Shown: positions 7,437 to 15,517, numbered from the stretch's first letter. The stretch is 28,349 nt of DNA from CAYRPN01 sp964426135 (GCA_964426135.1 CAYRPN010000072.1:1-28349); one strand, 5' to 3'. The notes: a model not told the origin generated them from the letters alone. Translations and numbers: made by a program.

Positions 7437-8879
7437 GTGGCAACAATGGTCGCTGATTTCGAATTGTCGAAACTGCCGCCGCCACCTGCTTCCGGTGAGG
7501 TCATGATCGAAAAGCGGGGCGAGAGTGTGCTCATGCACATCGGCCCGGCGCCACGTTCATTGATTTCTCTCGCGTGTTCTATTCTTGGCAGCGGCGCCGT
7601 AGGAATAGCCGGTTGTTTTTTCGGCCAAATGGCCGTGACATTCGACGAAGAACTCGGGGGTTCCGATCTACGATGGCTCATGTACGCGCATGGCGGGATT
7701 GCGATGCTCCTTTTCATATTTGCACTGGTGTGGCTGCTTCTGGTCGTGCTGCCAAGCATGCTGCGCGTGAAATTCGAGGTGACGGATTCGAGCGTCGTAG
7801 TGCAGCGTATTTCATCGGCGGGATGGAAATTTCATTCGCAGGAAATCATCGCTATTCGCTTGATCCGCAATGGCAAAGAATATCGAAATCCGAAACATGC
7901 ACGGTTTATGGAGATTCAGACGCCCATCGGATACGCGCGCCCGTTTGAGGAATGGACAGGCGGCGCCCTCGAGTATGTGGCTCAAGCATTGGCCGCGTTG
8001 TTGCAAAAGTCGCTGATCGAAGTTAGTGCGTTGGACGTGAAGACCGATCCCACGCCGTGTGCTGGGCGAGTCGTGTTCGATTTCGGCCTATGGAAGTTCG
8101 TGACAGGTCTCGTCGCGGTACCAACGGCACTGACATTCCTGGCGTTGTGCATCATGGTTCCCTATGCGATTCGATCGGTCGACTGGCCATCGACGCAGGG
8201 CATCGTGACGATTTCGCAATTTCATGAACGTACCGAGAAGCGAAAGCCATGGACTGACTTTGCATACTCCTACACGGTCGATGGAAAGCAGTACTCATCC
8301 GACAGAGTAAGACTCGGTGGCGACCCTGCGCAACCCACAAAAAGATCAATTCGATGGCAGGCAAGCAACCCCGCCGGATCGAGGAAAACAGTCTATTACG
8401 ATCCGTCAGCCCCAACCGAATCGGTGCTGGAACCCGGCGTCAACATGCAGCACTGGCTCCTCTTTGTAATTGCAGCGATGCTCAGCGGACTGCTTATCTG
8501 GGTAATTTCTGCGAAGCCTACCGCCGCGGCGCGCGCAATGGAACCCGCAATCGCGGAACTCGTACGCCGCTACACAGTCAATTTCGCCGCTGAGCAAGCG
8601 AAACTTCGACAACGAACTACACCGAAGCCCATTGGTTACTGTGTGGCGTGGATGGGCGTCGGAATTTGCTGGCTCTTGATCGGCATGGTCACCATTGCAT
8701 GGCTGAAGACGCCATCCGGATTTGAGCTCGAGAACACGAATGCACCGCGACTCTTGAAGACATTTCCATGGGTTCTCCTCGCTGGTTTCCTCTTTCCGTT
8801 CTACATCCCATTCGCTGTGTGGCGCGATAAACGTCGGCGGGCTCGCGATGCTGCTTGCGGAAAATCAGGCGCGAAATAG
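7437..8879 (+). CDS. Multi-span membrane protein with DUF3592-like region
   Basis: A 480-residue protein of unknown function. The GTG at 7437 and the ATG at 7446 are both possible starts; neither has a strong ribosome binding site. Hydrophobic segments lie near residues 45-62, 82-107, 220-245, 340-358, 400-422 and 440-462. Between the third and fourth, residues about 248-335 contain W-P-S-T-Q-G, YSYTVDGKQYSSDRV and VYYDPSAPTESVLEPG, the pattern of DUF3592 extracytoplasmic domains. The base composition is visibly poorer in GC and the codon choice more relaxed than in all neighbours, which suggests later acquisition or weak constraint. The molybdopterin oxidoreductase gene starts 9 bases downstream, so co-transcription is possible, but no functional link is known. 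Confidence 0.75.
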   Translation: MATMVADFELSKLPPPPASGEVMIEKRGESVLMHIGPAPRSLISLACSILGSGAVGIAGCFFGQMAVTFDEELGGSDLRWLMYAHGGIAMLLFIFALVWLLLVVLPSMLRVKFEVTDSSVVVQRISSAGWKFHSQEIIAIRLIRNGKEYRNPKHARFMEIQTPIGYARPFEEWTGGALEYVAQALAALLQKSLIEVSALDVKTDPTPCAGRVVFDFGLWKFVTGLVAVPTALTFLALCIMVPYAIRSVDWPSTQGIVTISQFHERTEKRKPWTDFAYSYTVDGKQYSSDRVRLGGDPAQPTKRSIRWQASNPAGSRKTVYYDPSAPTESVLEPGVNMQHWLLFVIAAMLSGLLIWVISAKPTAAARAMEPAIAELVRRYTVNFAAEQAKLRQRTTPKPIGYCVAWMGVGICWLLIGMVTIAWLKTPSGFELENTNAPRLLKTFPWVLLAGFLFPFYIPFAVWRDKRRRARDAACGKSGAK

Positions 8880-8888
8880 GCTACACAC

Positions 8889-9521
8889 ATGCCCGACGCA
8901 CCCGCCATCATCCCCATGATCCTCAGCCCAGACACTCTCCGCGGCTCGCCGCGCGATCGCACGCCGCCGGGGCAGCAGCTCAGCGCCAAGTGGCCGGTGC
9001 TGCACTACGGGGGCGTGCCGACGATCCGCAAGGAGGATTGGCGCCTGCGGATTTACGGGCTGGTGGAACATGAGATCACGCTGGACTGGGACGCGTTCCA
9101 GCGGTTGCCCAAGGTGCAGGTGAAGTGCGACATTCACTGCGTGACGCATTGGTCGCGCCTCGACAACGTGTTCACCGGCGTGGCGACGAAGACGCTATTG
9201 GCGCTCGCCAGGCCGCTGCCGCGCGGGAAGTTCGTTATGCAGCACGCGGCAAGCGAGCCGAACAACGACTGGACGACGAACCTGTCAATCGATGATTTCG
9301 CCGGCGACGATTGCCTGCTGGCGACGCTTCACGACGGCGATCCCATCGACGCTGAGCACGGCGGACCCGTGCGGGCGGTGGTGCCTCGCCTGTATTTCTG
9401 GAAGGGAGCGAAGTGGATCAGCGGCATCGAAATCACCGACCGCGATCAGCCCGGATTCTGGGAAACCAACGGCTACCACATGCGCGGTGATCCGTGGAAA
9501 GAAGAACGGTTTGGGTGGTGA
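8889..9521 (+). CDS. Sulfite-oxidase-like molybdopterin oxidoreductase
   Basis: A 210-residue member of the oxidoreductase molybdopterin-binding domain family (COG2041, sulfite oxidase/MsrP fold). The domain fills nearly the whole protein. Residues 79-87 read K-C-D-I-H-C84-V-T-H-W. Cys84 in the C-V-x-x-W context aligns with the molybdenum-ligating cysteine of MsrP (YedY). Later conserved parts are the HGGPVRAVVPRLYFWKGAKW segment and the C-terminal RGDPWKEERFGW. There is no twin-arginine signal, so it is probably a cytoplasmic, heme-free form of unknown substrate, unlike periplasmic MsrP. No membrane partner (MsrQ-like) is adjacent. It starts 9 bases after the DUF3592-like gene. Confidence 0.9.
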   Translation: MPDAPAIIPMILSPDTLRGSPRDRTPPGQQLSAKWPVLHYGGVPTIRKEDWRLRIYGLVEHEITLDWDAFQRLPKVQVKCDIHCVTHWSRLDNVFTGVATKTLLALARPLPRGKFVMQHAASEPNNDWTTNLSIDDFAGDDCLLATLHDGDPIDAEHGGPVRAVVPRLYFWKGAKWISGIEITDRDQPGFWETNGYHMRGDPWKEERFGW

Positions 9522-9528
9522 ACGGGAC

Positions 9529-9614
9529 GAGAGAGGAGTGAGGAGTGAGGAGAACGAAGAGAGAAAAGAAATTGCAAGATGTACGCGCGTTTAGCCGTCG
9601 AGCTTTGCTCGACG
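9529..9614. repeat. Purine-rich repeat and CGTCGAGC hairpin between convergent genes
   Basis: The junction of two convergent genes contains a GAGAGAGGAGTGA stretch (9529-9541, also present at 1809-1821) with GAGGAGT reiterations. It then has a hairpin CGTCGAGC-TTT-GCTCGACG (9596-9614) without a T-tract. It may act as a bidirectional, Rho-assisted transcription barrier or may simply be an interspersed repeat. Confidence 0.6.
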
Positions 9615-9642
9615 CGGGCGCCCCGCCTCACCCCGCCGCATT

Positions 9643-11205
9643 TCAGCCAGCGTGGAACGCAACCATCGCCGCGACCAGGCCATCGATATTGGAAGTGGTC
9701 GCTTCGATGGTGGGCGGCAGGTCGAGCTCGCGGAGCGTCTGCGACGTGATCGGGCCGATCGATGCTCGTTTCACGTTCGCGATGAGCGCTCGTTCGTCGC
9801 CTAAAAGTTCCACGAGGTTGCGGGCGGTGGATGAACTGGTGAAGGTGATCCAGTCCACGTTTCCTTGGCGCATGGCGTCCATCACCACCGGCGGCAGCGA
9901 GTCGGCGCGGGCGGTGGAGTAGGCCGCGTATTCCTCGACGACAGCGCCGGCGGCGGTGAGCATCTGCGGCAAGGCCTGGCGCGCGATGTCGGCGCGAAGG
10001 AGCAGGAATCGTTTGCCGGTAATTCCGCCGCGAGCGCTTTCGGCGGCGATCAGACCCTCGGCCAGCGACTCGGCGACGAACGTGTGCGGCACGAGATCGG
10101 CGCGGATGTTCAGCCGGCGACTGAGCATTTCCGCGGTGGCGTCGCCGATGGCCGCGATTCTTACATTCGCCAGCGCCCGTGAATCGAGCTTCAGCGCAGC
10201 CATTCGGGACGCCAGCGCTTCGACGCCGTTGGCGCTGGTCACGACGAGCCAATCAAAATGCTGGAGCCGGGTCAGCGCGTCATCGATCTTCGCCGCTTCC
10301 TCCGGCGAGGGCTGGAGGATGCGGATGGTGGGCGCTTCCAGCACTTCCGCACCCAGTTCCTCGAGCTTCACACGCAGGTCGGAGGCCTGTTCGCGGGTGC
10401 GGGTGATGACGATGCGCTGACCGAAGAGCGGGCGGCGGACGTAAAAATCCAGGGGCTCGGCGGCGGCGACCTCGCCCACGACGATGACGGCAGGCGCCCA
10501 GAGATGTTTTTGGGCGACGAGCGCGGGCAGCCGGTCAAGCGTGGTGACGCCGCTGCGCTGGCGGGGCGTGGCACCCCACTGGATGACGGCGGCGGGCGTG
10601 TGGGGCGCGGTGCCGGCGGCGAGGAGTTTCGCGGTGATCGATTCGAGGCGCACGATGCCCATGTAGATCACGAGCGTGCCGCGGGCGGCGATGAGCCGGG
10701 CGACGGCGCCGTAATCCACGACCGGCTCGGCCTTGCTCTCATCTTCGTGGCCGGTGATGAAGGTGACGGTGGACGCGACGTGGCGGTGGGTCAGCGGGAT
10801 GCCCGCCGCGGCGGGCGCGGCGATGCCGGCGGTGACGCCGGGCACGATCTCACAGGCGATGCCCCGCGCGGCGAGGTAACCGGCTTCCTCGGCGCCGCGT
10901 CCGAAGATGAAGGGATCGCCGCCCTTCAAACGCGCGACGAGCAACCCCTGCTCCGCCTTCGCCGCCAGCAGCGCGTTGATCTGATCCTGCGACAATTTGT
11001 GATCGCTGCGGCGTTTGCCGACGTCGATGATCTGCGCATCGGCACGAGCCTCGCGCAAGAGCGACGGCAACACCAGCGCATCGTGGACGACGACCTCCGC
11101 GCAGCGCAGCAGTTGCAGCCCGCGCGCGGTTATCAGACCGGGATCGCCGGGGCCGGCGCCGATCAGGCAAACGCAACCGGATATTTTTGGTGCAACGGGT
11201 GTCAA
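9643..11205 (-). CDS. cobA-hemD: Fused uroporphyrinogen-III C-methyltransferase / uroporphyrinogen-III synthase
   Basis: A 520-residue bifunctional tetrapyrrole enzyme. Residues 1 to about 258 are the SAM-dependent methyltransferase (SUMT), making precorrin-2 from uroporphyrinogen III for siroheme or cobalamin. Its motifs are GAGPGDPGLIT (17-27), RLKGGDPFIFGRGAEEA and the PGVTAGIAAPAAAGIPLTHR segment. Residues about 262-520 are HemD, which cyclises hydroxymethylbilane to uroporphyrinogen III: RIVITRTREQA at its start, WLVVTSANGVEAL in the middle and DWITFTSSSTARNL near the end. The start must be within 14 residues of the first motif, and the only usual initiator there is TTG at 11203-11205. 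Such CobA-HemD fusions are known in Firmicutes and some other phyla. It is divergent from the PilZ gene and convergent with the oxidoreductase. Confidence 0.95.
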   Translation of the reverse strand: MTPVAPKISGCVCLIGAGPGDPGLITARGLQLLRCAEVVVHDALVLPSLLREARADAQIIDVGKRRSDHKLSQDQINALLAAKAEQGLLVARLKGGDPFIFGRGAEEAGYLAARGIACEIVPGVTAGIAAPAAAGIPLTHRHVASTVTFITGHEDESKAEPVVDYGAVARLIAARGTLVIYMGIVRLESITAKLLAAGTAPHTPAAVIQWGATPRQRSGVTTLDRLPALVAQKHLWAPAVIVVGEVAAAEPLDFYVRRPLFGQRIVITRTREQASDLRVKLEELGAEVLEAPTIRILQPSPEEAAKIDDALTRLQHFDWLVVTSANGVEALASRMAALKLDSRALANVRIAAIGDATAEMLSRRLNIRADLVPHTFVAESLAEGLIAAESARGGITGKRFLLLRADIARQALPQMLTAAGAVVEEYAAYSTARADSLPPVVMDAMRQGNVDWITFTSSSTARNLVELLGDERALIANVKRASIGPITSQTLRELDLPPTIEATTSNIDGLVAAMVAFHAG

Positions 11206-11324
11206 GGTGGTTCAACTCTGCGGTCTGTAACGCCGATGCTGGTGATGATAGCGGCCCGCAAGGCCGATCTGTCACGCGGGCTTTTGGGGCTGATGATGAC
11301 GGGATTCGAATCAGGAGTTTCCAC

Positions 11325-11693
11325 ATGCTGCAAGAAGCCGAACTGCGACTGGTCCACGACGAACGCCACGAAGAGGATCCCATTCCTCTCGAGCGGCGGA
11401 CCGCCCATCGCAAACCGGTGAACAACCGGGTGACGGCACTGGTGATGATTCCGTGCGAGGAGTTTCCGCGGAACCGCATCTGCTCGATGTTCCTCCGCGA
11501 CATGTCGGAGACGGGGATCGGCGCCGTGGCGTCCGAGCCGGTGCCGGTCGATTCGCAGGTCACGTTGTTCTTCCCGCCGCACGGCAGCGAGCGCGGCTTC
11601 GACCTGTACGGGAAAGTGGTCTGGGCCCGCCGCTCCACGGACGGATTCGAAATCGGCGTGACGCTGAACAAGCAGGCGACCGCGTGCGCGTGA
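11325..11693 (+). CDS. PilZ-domain protein (c-di-GMP binding)
   Basis: A 122-residue, single-domain PilZ protein. ATG 11325 is chosen because AGGAG (11313-11317) lies seven bases upstream. The c-di-GMP-binding signatures are present: R-x3-R in ERRTAHRKP near residues 23-27, and D-x-S-x-x-G in DMSETGIG about 35 residues later. The rest fits the six-stranded barrel, ending GFEIGVTLN. Such stand-alone PilZ proteins act as c-di-GMP effectors on motility, pili or polysaccharide export; the target here is unknown. A pseudopilin gene follows after an intrinsic terminator, so co-regulation is not implied. Confidence 0.9.
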   Translation: MLQEAELRLVHDERHEEDPIPLERRTAHRKPVNNRVTALVMIPCEEFPRNRICSMFLRDMSETGIGAVASEPVPVDSQVTLFFPPHGSERGFDLYGKVVWARRSTDGFEIGVTLNKQATACA

Positions 11694-11734
11694 TCCGGAT
11701 CGCAGCCCGCCACGTTCCGCAAAGATTGAAACCC

Positions 11735-11758
11735 AGCCGGCCCCGTGCCGGCTTTTTT
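11735..11758 (+). terminator. Rho-independent terminator after the PilZ gene
   Basis: A perfect 7-bp stem AGCCGGC / GCCGGCT with a 5-base loop (CCCGT), followed by a run of T residues (11753-11758). It lies 41 bases after the PilZ stop. Confidence 0.9.
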
Positions 11759-11946
11759 CATGCGCGGCGTCAAGCCAATCTCCCAAACCAGGAACAACAG
11801 ATTCGAAACCTGTTCCGACTGTGTCGCCCGGAATGCCCAGAGCGACAGCCCGCGGCACAGCGCACGCCCGTCATGGAGAAACGGTCAAGTGCATCAGGCG
11901 AATCCGCGATAGTCGAAGAGTCGGGGGGTTTGTTCGAGACCCAATC

Positions 11947-12423
11947 ATGAAGAAGACAACCGCGTTCTCGCTCGTCGAACTCGTCATCGTGGTCGCGATC
12001 CTGGGCATTCTCGCGGCGATGGTGATTCCCCGATTCTCCTCCGCGACCAATGAAGCGCGATCGAACGGCGCGCTCTCCCAGCTCGGTTCCGTACGGAAGC
12101 AGATCGAAGTCTGGAAACTCGATCACGGCGCCAACTATCCGACGCTGTCGCAGATTCAGGCAGGCCCGTCGGACTGGGATGTCTTCACGTCCAGGACGCT
12201 CCTGGACGGCAGCGTCGATAGTGCCGGCGGCTTCGGCCCCTACTTTCCAGTGCCGCCCATGAACACCTTCACCAACAGCACGCTGGTCGTCGAGGCCGGC
12301 TCGCCCGCCGATGTCGCAGGCTGGACCTACAACGAGAGCAACGGCACCTTGAAGTTAATTCTGCCGCATGCGGTTGATCCCGCGATCACGGGCCTCAGCG
12401 CCGTCGACTATGAGCAGCCGTGA
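11947..12423 (+). CDS. Type II secretion/type IV pilin-like pseudopilin (GspG/PulG-like)
   Basis: A 158-residue protein with a class III prepilin leader: a short basic MKKTTA, then F-S-L-V-E-L followed by the hydrophobic helix VIVVAILGILAAMVIPRF. Glu at +5 after the predicted cleavage is conserved. The residue before cleavage is Ala6 rather than the usual Gly. The C-terminal part (DWDVFTSRTLLDG, GPYFPVPPMN, GWTYNESNGTLKL) is the short minor-pseudopilin type often seen in Planctomycetota. An in-frame extension to 11821 is unlikely because the prepilin leader should be terminal. No other secretion genes are adjacent, so it may be one of several dispersed pseudopilins. Confidence 0.88.
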   Translation: MKKTTAFSLVELVIVVAILGILAAMVIPRFSSATNEARSNGALSQLGSVRKQIEVWKLDHGANYPTLSQIQAGPSDWDVFTSRTLLDGSVDSAGGFGPYFPVPPMNTFTNSTLVVEAGSPADVAGWTYNESNGTLKLILPHAVDPAITGLSAVDYEQP

Positions 12424-12471
12424 TCGATGCGACGCACTGGATGTTCTTCAAATAGACGCGGGGTGGGGCGT

Positions 12472-12490
12472 CCCCGGGCCGAGCCCGGGG
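12472..12490. repeat. GC hairpin between convergent genes
   Basis: CCCCGGGC-CGA-GCCCGGGG forms an 8-bp perfect stem, followed by a further GAGCCCGGGG iteration. It lies between the pseudopilin and the convergent amidohydrolase. There is no T-tract, so it could be a Rho-assisted terminator or a repeat. Confidence 0.5.
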
Positions 12491-12526
12491 GAGCCCGGGG
12501 GAGCGCGGGGCTGACGGAAGCGATGT

Positions 12527-13549
12527 TCACATCCACTCGCTCAGCAGGCGCTGCGCCGCGTCCTTGTAAATCATGGCGAGGGTCGCGGGGTCGATGGATG
12601 CTCCGCGCAAGTTTGCTACGGAATCCTTGGGCAGACTCGGATCAACCATCGCCAGATCGGGATCGACAATCGGGCTGAGGCCGTCGTAGTCCGTCTCGAA
12701 CATCGTGCGCAGCGCCCAGTAACGACTGGCAAAGAGATCGAAGCCGGCGTCCTTGCTGTCGGCGACGATGTCGCTGCCGAAGAGCAGCCGGCCGGCGTTG
12801 CGACGGGCGAAGTCGCGCAGTTCGTCGGGCTTCCTGCTCAGCTCGCGCACCATCCATTTCGTGGCCGAGGTGTCCAGGTACAGGTTCGGGTGGCGGTCGA
12901 GCATCGCCTGCAGATGATCGAGGTGCTCCGGGTCGCCGCCCATGTGCGCCGCGATCCAGGGCACGTCGCCGTACTGGTCGAGCAGACGATGCAGCGGTTC
13001 GTACTGCTGCGCCTTGGTGCCGTACTTGCCGCTGTCGGCATACTTCGTGGCGAACCAGGTGTCCGGATCGCTCACGTGCGTCATGAACATCATGTCAAGT
13101 TCATAGGCAAGCTGAATGCCCCTTCGGCGCAGCGGCGAGTCGAGCTCGAAAACACCCGGCGCGAAATCCCGGCCGCGCGGCGCCGCCCAGATCTTGGCGA
13201 TGCGGCAACCCTTCTCGCGGAATCCTTCGAGCCGATGCAGCCAGTCGCTGGTGAACGCTTCGGGGTCGTTGCGATTGGCATTGAAGTTGGGGACAGCGAT
13301 GAAGTTCAGGCGATCGCCGTACTGGGCCTTGAGCGCGTCGACGTGTTCGAGCTGCGTCATGGTCCAGACTTTTTCAACGCCGAAAAGTTCCGCCACCTCA
13401 AAGAACAACTTCGCCGCGGCGACGTCCTGGATGTGCTGATGCACGTCCCAGAGGGGGCCGACATAGGGCAACCGCGCCGCCTCGTGGCGATAAAGCAGAC
13501 CGAGGCGGTTGGCGTCGTTCCTGGGTGCGAGGTCGACCGTTGGAGTCAT
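12527..13549 (-). CDS. Amidohydrolase 2-family (ACMSD-like) metal-dependent hydrolase
   Basis: A 340-residue TIM-barrel amidohydrolase. ATG 13549 is preferred over an in-frame start at 13606 because a -10-like TACACT sits six bases upstream and the family begins near the DVHQH motif. The visible metal-site motifs are D-V-H-Q-H (HxH), KIW near residue 120, MTHVSDP, AAHMGGDPEHLD and LLFGSD. The combination is typical of the Amidohydro_2 family, which includes decarboxylases and hydrolases of cyclic acids. The substrate is not predictable. It is divergently transcribed from a TSUP-type permease with about 70 bases between the two starts, so import of a related organic or sulfonated acid is a reasonable guess. 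Confidence 0.88.
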   Translation of the reverse strand: MTPTVDLAPRNDANRLGLLYRHEAARLPYVGPLWDVHQHIQDVAAAKLFFEVAELFGVEKVWTMTQLEHVDALKAQYGDRLNFIAVPNFNANRNDPEAFTSDWLHRLEGFREKGCRIAKIWAAPRGRDFAPGVFELDSPLRRRGIQLAYELDMMFMTHVSDPDTWFATKYADSGKYGTKAQQYEPLHRLLDQYGDVPWIAAHMGGDPEHLDHLQAMLDRHPNLYLDTSATKWMVRELSRKPDELRDFARRNAGRLLFGSDIVADSKDAGFDLFASRYWALRTMFETDYDGLSPIVDPDLAMVDPSLPKDSVANLRGASIDPATLAMIYKDAAQRLLSEWM

Positions 13550-13555
13550 GAGCAA

Positions 13556-13561
13556 AGTGTA
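13556..13561 (-). promoter_or_regulatory. -10 box of the amidohydrolase gene (near-leaderless)
   Basis: On the minus strand CCTACACT gives a -10 of TACACT ending six bases before the ATG at 13549, which would place transcription start at or next to the start codon. No clear -35 is seen. Confidence 0.4.
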
Positions 13562-13610
13562 GGCGATGATCCACGCGGGTGGTTGACGATGGCCCATGCG
13601 CCGCACCCGC

Positions 13611-13616
13611 TATCCT
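13611..13616 (+). promoter_or_regulatory. -10 box of the TSUP permease gene (near-leaderless)
   Basis: CGCTATCCT contains TATCCT (13611-13616), ending six bases before the ATG at 13623. No ribosome binding site is present, which fits a leaderless transcript. The -35 is not evident. Confidence 0.45.
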
Positions 13617-13622
13617 GTGCCG

Positions 13623-14423
13623 ATGTTCCTGGCGACGCTCGAGATCACGCCCTGGTCCGTCACTTGCATCACACTGGCGATGTTCATCATCGGCTTGGGC
13701 AAGGCGGGCTTCGGCGCGGGCATCGGCATCGTGGTCACGCCCATGATGGCGCTGGTGATCGAGCCGACGGAACTCGTCCTCGCGATGACGCTGCCGGCGC
13801 TATTCATCGGCGACATCTCCAGCCTGTGGGTCCACGAGCGCAGCTACGACAAGCCGCTGCTGAAGCAACTGATCCCCGCCGGCCTCGTCGGCGTCGTGCT
13901 GGCGGCGATCCTGCTGCGACTGCTGCAGGACAACGACGTCACTCGAAAAAACCTCAGCCAGATTCTCGCTGTCGCCATCGGCCTGATCGCCCTGGTCATC
14001 GTCACCCTGCAGGCGTGGCGCCTCTTCGGCGGCCGACTGCCCGCGATCCCGCAGGGGCCGCGCACCACGTACGTCGTCGCATTCGTCGAGGCGTTCATCT
14101 CCACGCTCACGCACTCGGCCGGCGTGCTGATGACCATTCACCTGCTCTCAAAAAAACTCAGCAAGCTGCACTTCGTCACCACGTTCCTGATGACATTCCT
14201 TTTCGTGAATGCCGGCAAGCTCATCGCCTATTCGTTCGTGAATCACTTGATCACGTTCGACACGCTCGCCGCGATCGCTCCCTTTCTGCCGGCCATTCCC
14301 CTCGGAGCGCTGGTGGGCGTCTGGTTGAACAAGCGCATCTCGCACCGCCCGTTCACGATTTTTCTCTACACCATCGCCGTGGCGACGGCGGTGCGCATGC
14401 TCGTGAAGGTGTTCTGGGGCTGA
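13623..14423 (+). CDS. TSUP (TauE/SafE)-family membrane permease
   Basis: A 266-residue inner-membrane protein with about eight hydrophobic segments. The first bears the family pattern FIIGLGKAGFGAGIGIVVTPMMAL (in two helices), and a second repeat half begins near YVVAFVEAFISTLTHSAGVLM. TSUP proteins move sulfite, sulfonates, sulfolactate or other organosulfur or organic anions. ATG 13623 fits both the membrane start and the adjacent -10 element; an in-frame start at 13596 would put a promoter-like sequence into the coding region. It diverges from the amidohydrolase gene. Confidence 0.9.
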   Translation: MFLATLEITPWSVTCITLAMFIIGLGKAGFGAGIGIVVTPMMALVIEPTELVLAMTLPALFIGDISSLWVHERSYDKPLLKQLIPAGLVGVVLAAILLRLLQDNDVTRKNLSQILAVAIGLIALVIVTLQAWRLFGGRLPAIPQGPRTTYVVAFVEAFISTLTHSAGVLMTIHLLSKKLSKLHFVTTFLMTFLFVNAGKLIAYSFVNHLITFDTLAAIAPFLPAIPLGALVGVWLNKRISHRPFTIFLYTIAVATAVRMLVKVFWG

Positions 14424-14430
14424 GGGAGGG

Positions 14431-14481
14431 GAGAATTGCAAATTGAGAATTGAAAATTGAAAATTGCAAATTGCAAATTTC
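14431..14481. repeat. AATTGAAAATTG / AATTGCAAATTG repeat
   Basis: An AT-rich array of AATTGAAAATTG and AATTGCAAATTG units in an otherwise GC-rich region, between the permease and the sigma factor gene. A shorter relative lies at 25477-25511. Any reading frame through it is repeat-derived. Confidence 0.8.
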
Positions 14482-14548
14482 CAATCCGGTTCGCGTTCCA
14501 TCACTCCCTCAGCCTCTCATCCGCCACCCACCCATCCGCACCGGCGGC

Positions 14549-14554
14549 TATATT
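14549..14554 (+). promoter_or_regulatory. -10 box of the ECF sigma factor gene (near-leaderless)
   Basis: GGCTATATT contains TATATT (14549-14554), six bases before ATG 14561, with no ribosome binding site in between. It predicts initiation at or next to the start codon. Confidence 0.5.
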
Positions 14555-14560
14555 CCGCAC

Positions 14561-15367
14561 ATGGTCGCTGCAACCCCACCGCACAAAGTCCGCGCCGGCG
14601 ATCCGCCCGATAGGGCCCTCCCGCGCCTGATGGAACTGCATGGCGGCAAACTCTACGCGCTGGCGCTGCGCTTCTGTGGCAACACGCACCAGGCGGAAGA
14701 TCTCGTGCAGGACACGTTCCTGCAGGCGTTCCGCAAGTGGCACACGTTCAAAGGCGATGCCGACCCGGGCACCTGGCTTTACACCATCGCCGCACGACGG
14801 TGCAAGCGCATGCACCGGCGCAAGGTCGGCGAGCCGAGGCACGTGATGTCGCTGGACGCGGCGATGCCCGCCACAGGCAAGGTGCCCGATCTGCCGTCGA
14901 ACATCGACACGCCGCTGGGCGAACAGATTCGCGAGGAGGCGATCGAACAGGTGGAGCGCGCGGTGGTGAAGCTGCCGATCATGTTCCGCATGCCGCTGGT
15001 GCTCAAGGACATCGCCGGCTTCAGCGTGGACGACGTCGCCCGCATCACCGGCATGAAGGACGCGACGGTGAAAACCCGCCTGCACCGCGCCAGGCTGATG
15101 GTGCGGAATCTCATGTCGAAAAAACTGCCGCAGAAAGACGCCCCGCCGCCGGCGTACACGAAACAAGTGTGCATGGATCTGCTGGCGGCCAAGCAGGAAG
15201 CGCTCGACCGCGGCGCGCCGTTTCCGCTGCCGCAGGAGGATTTCTGCCAGCGCTGCGCCGCGGTGTTCGCAAGCATGGATCTGGCGGCGGATGCGTGTCA
15301 GCGCATCGGTGATGGAGAGTTGCCTGAGAAGTTGAAGGCGGCGCTGCGGGAGAGGATGAGGAACTGA
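14561..15367 (+). CDS. ECF-type RNA polymerase sigma factor with Cys-containing C-terminal extension
   Basis: A 268-residue sigma factor. Region 2 covers about residues 25-90 (LALRFCGNTHQAEDLVQDTF, then FKGDADPGTWLYTIAARRC). Region 4 covers about 135-190 (LPIMFRMPLVLKDIAGFSVDD, then DATVKTRLHRARLMVRNLMSKK). About 75 further residues follow, with C204, C229-x-x-C232 and C246. The spacing recalls zinc-binding anti-sigma (ZAS) domains, but the usual His before C-x-x-C is missing (EDFCQRC). ATG 14561 is chosen because the frame upstream is an AATTGAAAATTG repeat and a -10 box precedes this ATG. No separate anti-sigma gene is adjacent, so the tail may regulate activity in cis; this is inference. 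Confidence 0.92.
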   Translation: MVAATPPHKVRAGDPPDRALPRLMELHGGKLYALALRFCGNTHQAEDLVQDTFLQAFRKWHTFKGDADPGTWLYTIAARRCKRMHRRKVGEPRHVMSLDAAMPATGKVPDLPSNIDTPLGEQIREEAIEQVERAVVKLPIMFRMPLVLKDIAGFSVDDVARITGMKDATVKTRLHRARLMVRNLMSKKLPQKDAPPPAYTKQVCMDLLAAKQEALDRGAPFPLPQEDFCQRCAAVFASMDLAADACQRIGDGELPEKLKAALRERMRN

Positions 15368-15387
15368 GCAACGAATGGGGAGACGCG

Positions 15388-15495
15388 GTAGGGTGCGTCA
15401 AGGCTCGGCGCGGACGCACCGTCTTGCGTACTCGCTGAACGATAGGCCGCGGGACTGACCGTGGTGCGTCCGCGCCGAGCCTTGACGCACCCTAC
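15388..15495. repeat. Palindromic interspersed repeat, copy B (perfect 33-bp arms)
   Basis: Left arm 15388-15420 and right arm 15463-15495 are perfect 33-base reverse complements (GTAGGGTGCGTCAAGGCTCG at the left end), separated by 42 bases. It belongs to the same family as 56-141 and 18860-18901. It fills the gap between two convergent genes and could form a very stable hairpin in either transcript. Confidence 0.95.
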
Positions 15496-15517
15496 GCCGA
15501 GTCGGCGCGCAACACGT

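Noticed and set aside
14431..14481. Possible CRISPR-like or origin iteron array
   Set aside because: The units are short, irregular AATTGAAAATTG variants without spacers, and no cas or replication genes are near.
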